In this document: in pieces, positions 53,217 through 59,714 of the stretch
Layout of the letters: each line of letters starts with the position of its first letter
Numbering within the stretch: the first letter of the stretch is position 1
Assembly: GCA_031271465.1 (NCBI GenBank)
Contig: JAISVR010000046.1
Location: 1-59,714, forward strand
From: Prevotellaceae bacterium
GTDB lineage: Bacteria > Bacteroidota > Bacteroidia > Bacteroidales > Paludibacteraceae
Direction of reading: 5' to 3'
DNA: 59,714 nucleotides
Made by a program: the position numbers and the translations under genes
The notes under the pieces: generated by a model
The model's database searches: none
What the model was told of the DNA's origin: nothing
What the model saw: the letters and a program-made list of their open reading frames with translations, nothing else

Positions 53217-54510
53217 ATTGGTATAAATAATCAAATTCTTCATTAATAATTTGCGAAACACTGTCAATGCACTCCTGTTGAATAATATCAAATTCAGGAT
53301 CAATAATTTCAGAAACAATACCTGATTGCACCATTGCTGCAAAAATTTTATTGCGGTTAATCCACAAATGTTTATTTATTTTTGGGGTAACTTTATGAGG
53401 GAATTTTTTTCCAATTTTATGAGCTAAAATTAAATTATTAACAGAAGCTAAAATATACGGACTATGCGTTGTAATAATCACTTGTGATTGTTTCATATTA
53501 GAAAGTAAAGCAATAAGTGCTGATATTTCTTTTTGTGCTTCGGGAAATAAATGCGCTTCAGGTTCTTCAATGACGATAAATATTTTTTGTTGCTCCAAAA
53601 TAATGATAAACAAAAGCAATAATATCCACAAAGATTCTTGTTGTCCTGATGAAGCAAAATTTAATCTTACAAATTTATTTGTATTTCCAATATAAATCTT
53701 CTCTCCTTCTTTATCAAACTGATATTTCCCCTTTAATATTCGGTTGATTAGTTTTTCTGCAAGTCTAATTTTACTAAAATCAATATCTGACTTTGTTAAT
53801 GCCATTCTTGCTGTTATTATATCATTTAAAGATTGATTAAATATTGGTCTTAATAAATTAATTTTATTGACAAAAGTTTTCATCAAATAATCCAATGTCC
53901 TTGGTTCAATAAACTGAAGTTGGTCGGATAAAGTTGCTAATAAACTTCTGCCCGCTGGAATAAATAACAATTCCCTGTCTTCGCCAAATAATTCATTGCA
54001 TTTCGCCGTAATATTGGAGTAAAATAATCGTTTGTTATTTTCTATCTGTAATAAATCCTTACTAGTAAGTAAGGATGTGTTTTTTATCCCTAATGATTTT
54101 GAAAAATCATTTGCCGTTTTTGCAAGTTTATTTATTTCAGAACTGAATTTACTACTAAATGTTGGGCTGATATACTTATGTTCTTTTTCAAGAGTAATTT
54201 GAATCCAAATTTCTGGACTAAAATAATATTTTAAGAAAATATTTGACAGATGTTTGCTACCACCAAAATAATCCATAAATTTTTGTCGAACTATTTTCCC
54301 AAATGACCCTGTTGGTTTGGAAAAGTCATTCCGTTCAACAGCCTCCATAAAGAATTTCACCAAATCATCATTTAACGATTTGAAGAAAAATATTGTTTTG
54401 GCAATTGTACTTTTTCCGCTTGCTTGTGGACCTATAAATAACATAAAATCCTTTATGTCGAGAGTTAATTCTGTGATGGGTCCAAAATTCTTTATTTCAA
54501 TTTTTTGCAT
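53191..54510 (-). CDS. AAA/ABC-type ATPase of the OLD-like group, predicted defence ATPase
   Basis: 439 residues. Walker A 'GPQASGKST' at 27-35 after 'IEIKNFGPITELTL', a large helical insertion, ABC signature 'ASSGQQESLWILLL', Walker B 'FIVIEEPEAHLFPEAQ' and the switch His in 'VIITTHSPYILASVNN'. No Toprim domain follows, unlike true OLD proteins. The gene is AT-rich relative to porX and porW. It is paired with the small nuclease-like gene downstream, the layout of several two-gene anti-phage systems. Confidence 0.8.
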   Translation of the reverse strand: MQKIEIKNFGPITELTLDIKDFMLFIGPQASGKSTIAKTIFFFKSLNDDLVKFFMEAVERNDFSKPTGSFGKIVRQKFMDYFGGSKHLSNIFLKYYFSPEIWIQITLEKEHKYISPTFSSKFSSEINKLAKTANDFSKSLGIKNTSLLTSKDLLQIENNKRLFYSNITAKCNELFGEDRELLFIPAGRSLLATLSDQLQFIEPRTLDYLMKTFVNKINLLRPIFNQSLNDIITARMALTKSDIDFSKIRLAEKLINRILKGKYQFDKEGEKIYIGNTNKFVRLNFASSGQQESLWILLLLFIIILEQQKIFIVIEEPEAHLFPEAQKEISALIALLSNMKQSQVIITTHSPYILASVNNLILAHKIGKKFPHKVTPKINKHLWINRNKIFAAMVQSGIVSEIIDPEFDIIQQECIDSVSQIINEEFDYLYQYETDETNA

Positions 54511-54536
54511 ATCTTATTTTTTTAACATTTTTGCAT

Positions 54537-57500
54537 CTATTTCATATTATGGTCGCGATTGAAATCCAGATAGTTTTGTACATCGTCGGTTTGGATTAAG
54601 GTATCGAGATTTTTCTGTGATATTATCACGCTGCGATATTCGACATCTTGCAAAGAGTCAAACAAGTCGCGGTAGCGAATCATGCCAAACAGATAGTTTT
54701 TTGCCATAGCTGCATTGGGCAACATTCCAACGATGATTATTTTCTTTCCGTTGAGCAAATCGTTTTGACTCACTTTGAGGTTTGCCACCACATAATTTTT
54801 TGCGTTGTAGGCATCGATTGATTCCTTCAATTTGTCGAAATTCACCGTTCCCTTTGTGATAATGAGCGCATAGGCATGTGGCTGCATCGGTTCAACGGCG
54901 AATGTTGTAGCCGGAACCGGAGCCGGTTTTGTTTCAACAGGTACAGCAGGAGCAGGGGCTTGTGCTTCCGCAGGTTTCAATTCCGGTTGTGGCTCGGGTT
55001 CTGCTTCTTTTTTCGGTGCTTCGGGCTGTTGTACAACAATTTCGGCTGTTGCTTGTGGTTCTTTCGTTTTTTCTTCGGGAACTTCAACCGGTGCTGAAGC
55101 TACCGGCGAACTTGGAGCCGGTGCAGGAACAACCGGTGTTGTTGGTGCGGGTATTTCGGCTACCGGTTCGGGTTCAGGTTTGAGTGTGGGTTGTGGCTGT
55201 GCAATTTGCGGACGATTTTGCTCAATATTGCTGTGGTAATATGCTAAATAATCTTCCAGTGAGCGACCTTTTTTCATCAATTCCCAATTGCTTTCGCTTA
55301 TGAGAAAAGAGCTGCATCCTTCATTGCGGAAATAAGGCGCGAGGTCTTTGTTGCTTTCCAATCCGTCGCGATACCACTGCGCTTCGTCCAAATTGTCGAG
55401 AGCCGAAATGACGAGCAAATTAACCGTACCGTAAGATTGTATTTCCATATCGAAATTTTTAACCAAAAACCCTGTAAAGTTGTACAAAGCAATATCGAAC
55501 TGAAGCTTGTTTATATCCACTTCCTTGGGTGTTGAAATAACGATAAAGAACGGCTCATCTACATGGTTGGTAAATTGCAGACTGTCGACACTTTCTTTGG
55601 CGGTAGCAGTGCTTTGTATTTCGCGCAAATCCATAATGCTGCCGTGCGAACTGCCTGCCTGCACTTCGTTGCCTTGTGTGGCAAGAGCTAAAATGTCTTT
55701 TGCCATCGCGCTTACATCGCTTTGCGGATAGTCGGTTACGAGTTGCTGCAAATTGGCGCGAAACTGCTCCTGATTGCCCGTTTTACCGTTTGCCAGCGCA
55801 TTGAGGAACAAGAATTTAGGGATAAGCGGCGAAAGCGGATAATTTTCCGTAACATTTCTATATCCGCCGAAAACCGTATTGTAATCGCTGTTCGAATAAG
55901 CAAAATAGCTTTGTTGGTAAAGCGAATCCTGTTCGCGGTTCATACGCTCCATGCGCTCCACATAGTCGGGTTGCGAAAGGGCTTTGGCGTAGCTCGATTC
56001 GGGATATTGGTTTATCAACCGACGGCGGTATAATCCGGCTCCCGTTTCGTCGCCGTTTTGCGTAGTAGCACGGTATAACTCAAAGTACACATCGGGCATT
56101 CGCGGGTCGGCAGGGAAGCGTCGTTCAAATTCCTCCCAAGTTTTAATTGCTTGCGGAATGTCTTCCAAATTTTCCTTATAAATAGAAGCCATTTCGTAGA
56201 GAGCATCGGCTATTTGCTGGTCGGAACTTTCGCGCTGTTCCTTCGTATTAGGTATTTGTTTGAGGTAAAATTGCGGATTGCTGTTTACTGCGCTTCCCGG
56301 AGTACTTCCTTCGCCGGATATGCTGTCGGTTTGTGCTGTTTCGTCGTTTTCGTTTTCATCGTCGGAGAAATTAGCCAATGAAGCTTTATTTTTTCTACGC
56401 CAGTTGTCTTCGAGTTTACGGGTTCCCCATTTGCGTTGGAAATCAGTTTTTCCACCCGAGATAAGCACTGTGTTGTAAAAATACCAATCGCCCTGATTCC
56501 CGTTGCTCATAAGGTCGGCACCCATATTCGGCAGCTCGCCGAAAGGGCTGGCTTGCGCGGCGGCATTTTCCCGTTCCAGCTTTTCCTTTAAGGCAGCTTC
56601 TTCGTCCTGCAATCGTTTGATATGCGCATCTACTATTGCTTTCTGTTCGCTTTCAGGAAGTCGTGCAAGAGCTTGCAAGCTGTCTTGCAACACAACGATT
56701 TCGTGCTGTTGGTTCAATTCGCCGAGCAGTTGGGCACGACGGCTCACGAGGTTGTATTTTTCGTTATCGGGTTGCATCATCGAGGCAGCTTCGGTGTAAT
56801 ATGGCTGTGCCTCGAGATAGCGGCTTTGGGTATAGTAAAGGTCGGCAAGCGATACCAGTGCCTGCAATTTGGTAGCGGGACTTATTTTACTGGTGTCGAT
56901 GGCGTGTTTGTAGTTTTGTGCCGCCAAATCGGTTTGACCCTGGTTGAGGTAAATATCGCCGATGGCGCAAAATATCTTGTCGCGATTTTCGGCATATTTC
57001 GCTTTGCGCAGCATTTTTTTCAATGTGTTCAATGCCAAATCGGTGTTTTTGGTATCGGCTTCGGCTTGGTTTACGCGTGCGTTGAGTTCCATTTCGAACG
57101 ATGGATTGGCTTTTATTACTTTGGTGTAATAAAATTGCGCTTTCTCGTTGTCGTTTTGCGAGCGATACAATTGTGCCAACACAAAGTAGAAGCGGGTACG
57201 CAGCTTCTTGTCTTTTTCGTTTTCGGCAGCTACGGTAAGAAAAGGGATAGCCTCTTTGTAGCGTTTTTGCTTGAGGAGTAAATCGGCTCGGGCAGCCGAA
57301 AACAGGGCTGTAAATTTGTCGGGAACCTGTTCCTTATTTGCTTTATCGAGCATGTCTTCGGCATCGTAGTACCAGTCCAGTTCGCTGTAGGTGCGTGCCA
57401 GCCAAATGCGAGCTTCGCTCTGTGCGTTTTTATCCCATTCAAAATGTCGTATCACATAAGTAAAAGTGCCTACCGCGGCTAAAAAATCGAGTTTGTGAAA

Positions 57501-57926
57501 TTCCCCTTTGCCTTGAAGTATCCACGCCTTGCTTATTTGGTCGTTGTATTCTTCGCGAGCCATAAATGCTTGATATTTGGGGTCTTTCGAGCGATTGGGT
57601 TTCCTTTTGGGTTTTTTGCGAATGGAGTGTAATTTGATTGCTTTTTGCGCTTTTTCTATCGTACGCTCCATTTGCGAAGTGGCTGCCGAGGCATTTGCGT
57701 GATTGCTGATGGGGTAGAGAGGCAACACTTTGGAATAGTCGTCGGCATTTGCCGTGCGGATTGCTTCTATGCCTTCTTTGTAACTCTCCTTGGCGTTGAA
57801 AGCAACATTGAACCGGGTAGTAAATGCCTGATAGTTGCGCGAATACCAAGTGTTTCTCTTCGTAGAACAGGAGTAAAACGAAGTGATGAAGAGCAGAAGA
57901 AACAAAAATGGCAGTAGTTTTTTCAA
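54537..57926 (-). CDS. porW: T9SS accessory TPR lipoprotein PorW/SprE
   Basis: 1129 residues. Lipoprotein signal 'FLFLLLFITSFYSCS' with Cys20. Residues about 110-420 carry TPR units ('KRYKEAIPFLTVAAENEKD', 'GQTDLAAQNYKHAIDTSK', 'SRYLEAQPYYTEAASMM'), and more occur at about 590-720. A Pro/Ala/Glu-rich stretch (about 905-1020) links to a conserved C-terminal domain that appears twice ('FFIVISTPKEVDINKLQFDIALYNF' in part, and 'YALIITKGTVNFDKLKESIDAYN'). PorW/SprE is an outer-membrane-associated T9SS part needed for cargo export. Its promoter is the -7 element at 58019. Confidence 0.92.
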   Translation of the reverse strand: MKKLLPFLFLLLFITSFYSCSTKRNTWYSRNYQAFTTRFNVAFNAKESYKEGIEAIRTANADDYSKVLPLYPISNHANASAATSQMERTIEKAQKAIKLHSIRKKPKRKPNRSKDPKYQAFMAREEYNDQISKAWILQGKGEFHKLDFLAAVGTFTYVIRHFEWDKNAQSEARIWLARTYSELDWYYDAEDMLDKANKEQVPDKFTALFSAARADLLLKQKRYKEAIPFLTVAAENEKDKKLRTRFYFVLAQLYRSQNDNEKAQFYYTKVIKANPSFEMELNARVNQAEADTKNTDLALNTLKKMLRKAKYAENRDKIFCAIGDIYLNQGQTDLAAQNYKHAIDTSKISPATKLQALVSLADLYYTQSRYLEAQPYYTEAASMMQPDNEKYNLVSRRAQLLGELNQQHEIVVLQDSLQALARLPESEQKAIVDAHIKRLQDEEAALKEKLERENAAAQASPFGELPNMGADLMSNGNQGDWYFYNTVLISGGKTDFQRKWGTRKLEDNWRRKNKASLANFSDDENENDETAQTDSISGEGSTPGSAVNSNPQFYLKQIPNTKEQRESSDQQIADALYEMASIYKENLEDIPQAIKTWEEFERRFPADPRMPDVYFELYRATTQNGDETGAGLYRRRLINQYPESSYAKALSQPDYVERMERMNREQDSLYQQSYFAYSNSDYNTVFGGYRNVTENYPLSPLIPKFLFLNALANGKTGNQEQFRANLQQLVTDYPQSDVSAMAKDILALATQGNEVQAGSSHGSIMDLREIQSTATAKESVDSLQFTNHVDEPFFIVISTPKEVDINKLQFDIALYNFTGFLVKNFDMEIQSYGTVNLLVISALDNLDEAQWYRDGLESNKDLAPYFRNEGCSSFLISESNWELMKKGRSLEDYLAYYHSNIEQNRPQIAQPQPTLKPEPEPVAEIPAPTTPVVPAPAPSSPVASAPVEVPEEKTKEPQATAEIVVQQPEAPKKEAEPEPQPELKPAEAQAPAPAVPVETKPAPVPATTFAVEPMQPHAYALIITKGTVNFDKLKESIDAYNAKNYVVANLKVSQNDLLNGKKIIIVGMLPNAAMAKNYLFGMIRYRDLFDSLQDVEYRSVIISQKNLDTLIQTDDVQNYLDFNRDHNMK

Positions 57927-58018
57927 TGTGTAGCGGAATTACAATTACTTAAACGAAACAGGGTTATAGTTATTTTTCGTTATGGGCAAAAGCCAACTCT
58001 TTTTTTAAAATTACTTGG

Positions 58019-58026
58019 CAAAGATA
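58019..58026 (-). promoter_or_regulatory. -7 element of porW
   Basis: TATCTTTG on the minus strand, about 93 bp before the porW ATG. It matches TAnnTTTG and implies an untranslated leader of roughly 85 bases. Confidence 0.6.
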
Positions 58027-58066
58027 AAACTTTTTTCTTTCCCTATATAACCCTTTTTTGTTGTTA

Positions 58067-58300
58067 TTATTGTGCCTTCAACCTGCAATCGGATAATGCA
58101 GATTTTCGGTCGAGGTCGGCAAAAGCATTTTCGAGTCGTTCGATATGATATTGAGGATACATTTGCTTAACATATTCGGTTAAGTGCATTTCGTCGAACG
58201 AGCGCAATATGCTTGTGGCAGTTGTCCCTTTGTGTTCCGCATATTTTTCGAGCAGATAAACGAAAAACTGCATTTCGTTGGATAATTCTTTATTGTTCAT
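58067..58300 (-). CDS. DUF3791-like protein, probable antitoxin
   Basis: 77 residues from ATG 58300 ('[22 protein letters not shown]'; an ATG two codons earlier is also possible). 'LLEKYAEHKGTTATSILRSFDEM' and 'YVKQMYPQYHIERLENAFADLD' match the pattern of DUF3791 proteins, small helical proteins commonly next to DUF3990 genes. It overlaps the preceding gene. In such pairs it is thought to be the antitoxin, based on gene context and not on experiments I know. Confidence 0.65.
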   Translation of the reverse strand: MNNKELSNEMQFFVYLLEKYAEHKGTTATSILRSFDEMHLTEYVKQMYPQYHIERLENAFADLDRKSALSDCRLKAQ

Positions 58301-58547
58301 AAGCATCGTTTTTAATATACGAAGAGTTGCGAGGATCGCCGGTTTCACATTCTGCACGGAATAAATCGAAAATTATCAGCGGCGATTCACGGAATAATTT
58401 TGTTGCTTCGTCAGCTAATAACTGATAAGTTTGCGAATTGATAAATTGCCGCAATGCTGTTTCTTCATCAACGCCGTATTTTTCAATAATCATTGGTACG
58501 AGCCAGCGGTCGAAGAAATACATATAGTCGCTTTTTGCCCATTTCAT
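58290..58547 (-). CDS. Small helical protein of the DUF3990 operon
   Basis: 85 residues, no signal or membrane segment. '[47 protein letters not shown]' in outline resembles the helical antitoxin-like proteins placed between DUF3990 and DUF3791 genes. Its ATG overlaps the stop of the DUF3990 gene (atga at 58544), and its own end overlaps the next start, so the three are translated together. Function unknown. Confidence 0.6.
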   Translation of the reverse strand: MKWAKSDYMYFFDRWLVPMIIEKYGVDEETALRQFINSQTYQLLADEATKLFRESPLIIFDLFRAECETGDPRNSSYIKNDAYEQ

Positions 58548-59047
58548 AATTTTATTACCTTCAAAGTTTTAAGTTGTTGTAACGCTTTTTCGGTTTTAAA
58601 CACATACTGGTCTTTCAATCTATCAACACGAAGCTGTCGCAGTGCCACTTGTGCAAAAAAGTTACGGTCGTCTTCATTTGTTTTGATAGCATCCATATAC
58701 GATTGTATTACGGGCATTGTGTTGTCGTTGGCAACTGCGCCGATTATCAGGTCGTAATTATCGCCGCTGTACATGTTTAATCGGTGGTTGCATACAAAAT
58801 CCAACCATTCTCGGTTAGCGGTGTCGAAATGTTTTACATTTAATTTCTCTTGAAAATCATCGTCAAATTCATAGACATGCAACAACGGAATACCTTTTTC
58901 GGAACGCCTTACAACTACTTTTGCCCAAACGCTTGCCTGTTCTATATCGGTAGTGGTGTAAAATCCTGCTCCAAAATCGAGTGCACGATTTGGCTGTATG
59001 ATTTTAGGGGTGTCGAACCGAATATTGGTGCCGTGATAGAGTTTCAT
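58544..59047 (-). CDS. DUF3990 protein, ADP-ribosyltransferase-like putative toxin
   Basis: 167 residues from ATG 59047. The N-terminus '[16 protein letters not shown]' and '[21 protein letters not shown]' are the DUF3990 signature and recall the His and Tyr positions of ADP-ribosyltransferase folds (LYHGT, GFYTTT). The rest is helical. A longer open frame to 59206 is rejected because the extension crosses the promoter element at 59070 and a repeat. First gene of a three-gene operon. Toxicity is inferred from context. Confidence 0.75.
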   Translation of the reverse strand: MKLYHGTNIRFDTPKIIQPNRALDFGAGFYTTTDIEQASVWAKVVVRRSEKGIPLLHVYEFDDDFQEKLNVKHFDTANREWLDFVCNHRLNMYSGDNYDLIIGAVANDNTMPVIQSYMDAIKTNEDDRNFFAQVALRQLRVDRLKDQYVFKTEKALQQLKTLKVIKL

Positions 59048-59069
59048 AAGATTTTCAAATTTTACTTCA

Positions 59070-59077
59070 CAAAGGTA
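59070..59077 (-). promoter_or_regulatory. -7 element of the DUF3990 operon
   Basis: TACCTTTG on the minus strand, 22 bp before the ATG at 59047, matches TAnnTTTG. Confidence 0.6.
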
Positions 59078-59115
59078 AAACTTTTTTCCTTTCCCTGCAC
59101 AACCCCGTAAAAACA

Positions 59116-59143
59116 AGCAGGGGCGAAAACTTTTTCGCCCCTG
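59116..59143. repeat. GGGGCGAAAA palindromic hairpin
   Basis: A perfect 13-bp inverted repeat, gcaggggcgaaaa (59116-59128) with ttttcgcccctgc (59131-59143). It resembles the hairpins at 1346-1400 in plan (G-rich arm, A-run, T-run, C-rich arm). It may end the T9SS cargo transcript arriving from the right. The 148 bp from 59144 to 59291 hold no gene that I can support, though their minus-strand text looks like part of a dispersed repeat. Confidence 0.6.
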
Positions 59144-59291
59144 CAACGCTGCCGCTGTCGGTTCTCCCTGTGGTCCGTGATTCCCAATTGCAGGTCCGTC
59201 TCGCAATTGTATTAGGGAGATTCTGAACCAGCGTCAGCGTGAGCCAAACAAACTTCAGATCAGAATTGATGAATCACGACCGTTTTTTCCC

Positions 59292-59714
59292 TTATTTCTT
59301 CATTCTTTTTTCAGCCGTACCGTTATCGTATTTGATAATATACAGTCCACTCTCAGGCTCCTTATCTTTCGACAGTTGTTGTCCTGTTATGCTGTAATAG
59401 CCGATGGCTTTTTTGGCTTCGGCAGGTTTTGAAAGCGAATCGTCAATGCCGGTTGTACCGCCCAGTGTGGTGAAACTGCCGGTTTGTTTTTCCAGCGCTA
59501 CGCCGGAGCCAAGCGTTTCGAGCGTGTAGTAATACTGTGTGCCGCTTGCCAAGCCGCTTATCGTATGGCTGTGGCTTGCATCTGCGTCACGCAAGGATAT
59601 TTCGCCAACAAATTCGCCCGCTGCATTGAACTCAAAAATGTGGAGGGTATCGGTATGCAGTTCATCGCTGTAAATGGTCAGGAGGTAGCCTTCGGCATGC
59701 TCGTAGGCTTGCCA
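59292..59714 (-). CDS. T9SS-exported protein with fibronectin-like domain (5' truncated at window edge)
   Basis: The frame stays open to the right window edge, so only the last 140 residues are seen. 'SHSHTISGLASGTQYYYTLETLGSG' and 'TGSFTT' form the end of a fibronectin type III-like domain. The final part, 'IGYYSITGQQLSKDKEPESG' then 'LYIIKYDNGTAEKRMKK', is a type A T9SS sorting domain, so the protein should be exported by the system that PorX and PorW serve. The TTG at 59594 is internal and not a start. Confidence 0.85.
   Translation of the reverse strand, partial: WQAYEHAEGYLLTIYSDELHTDTLHIFEFNAAGEFVGEISLRDADASHSHTISGLASGTQYYYTLETLGSGVALEKQTGSFTTLGGTTGIDDSLSKPAEAKKAIGYYSITGQQLSKDKEPESGLYIIKYDNGTAEKRMKK

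Noticed and set aside
56622-57281. Plus-strand 219-codon open frame inside porW.
   Set aside because: Antisense shadow of TPR-coding sequence.
59048-59206. N-terminal extension of the DUF3990 protein up to 59206.
   Set aside because: It crosses a -7 promoter element and a palindromic hairpin; the family signature begins at the ATG at 59047.

Overview
The window reads as a chromosomal segment of an uncultivated-type anaerobic Bacteroidota, most likely order Bacteroidales. The evidence is the recurrent Bacteroidota -7 promoter element TAnnTTTG in front of at least fourteen genes, type IX secretion (T9SS) C-terminal sorting domains at both window edges, the T9SS regulator PorX and accessory lipoprotein PorW/SprE, and Bacteroidota-restricted families (DUF4294, DUF3256, PIN/ASCH cassette neighbours). 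No species can be named from the sequence alone.

Layout. 1-3.4 kb: the end of a secreted beta-helix protein with a T9SS sorting tail, then two Bacteroidota proteins of unknown role. 3.4-3.7 kb: a previously unexplained array of ten degenerate 21-bp tandem units directly before obgE. 3.7-6.5 kb: obgE and a two-gene ABC transporter. 6.6-12.1 kb (minus strand): rpsT, tRNA-Glu, ychF, a DUF4294 protein, a GyrI-like protein, birA and dacB/PBP4. 12.4-17.7 kb: a three-gene unit of unknown function, then an ECF sigma factor, a membrane-spanning beta-barrel partner and a lipoprotein, punctuated by GTCATTGCGAGG palindromic repeats. 17.9-25.0 kb (minus strand): a TolC-HlyD-two-permease exporter without an ATPase gene, a CPBP protease and an M16 peptidase. 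25.1-26.8 kb: a PagL-like lipid A deacylase homologue and a small exported protein.

26.9-33.7 kb holds a complete hdrCBA-flxDCBA operon: a heterodisulfide-reductase-like, flavin-based electron-bifurcating complex coupled to an NADH dehydrogenase module, which is not typical for Bacteroidota. 33.8-43.3 kb: tamB, a DUF3256 protein, a large TPR protein and recQ. 43.3-49.4 kb: the GTPase genes era and der, separated by a compact AT-rich cassette of a PD-(D/E)XK restriction-type nuclease, a PIN-GNAT-EVE/ASCH triple fusion, a stand-alone ASCH protein and a Dam-family adenine methylase. This is the best candidate in the window for a little-described defence or modification system. 49.4-58 kb: a MORN-type membrane protein, dprA, porX, a two-gene ATPase plus nuclease module, and porW. 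58-59.7 kb: a three-gene DUF3990/DUF3791 toxin-antitoxin-like operon and the 3' end of another T9SS-exported protein.

Functional themes are envelope biogenesis and protein export (PorX, PorW, TamB, PagL-like, TolC/HlyD, PBP4), ribosome-associated GTPases (Obg, YchF, Era, Der), anaerobic redox balance (Hdr-Flx) and genome defence. Hand counts also show that base skew on the + strand flips sign near 9.8 kb between two genes on the same strand.
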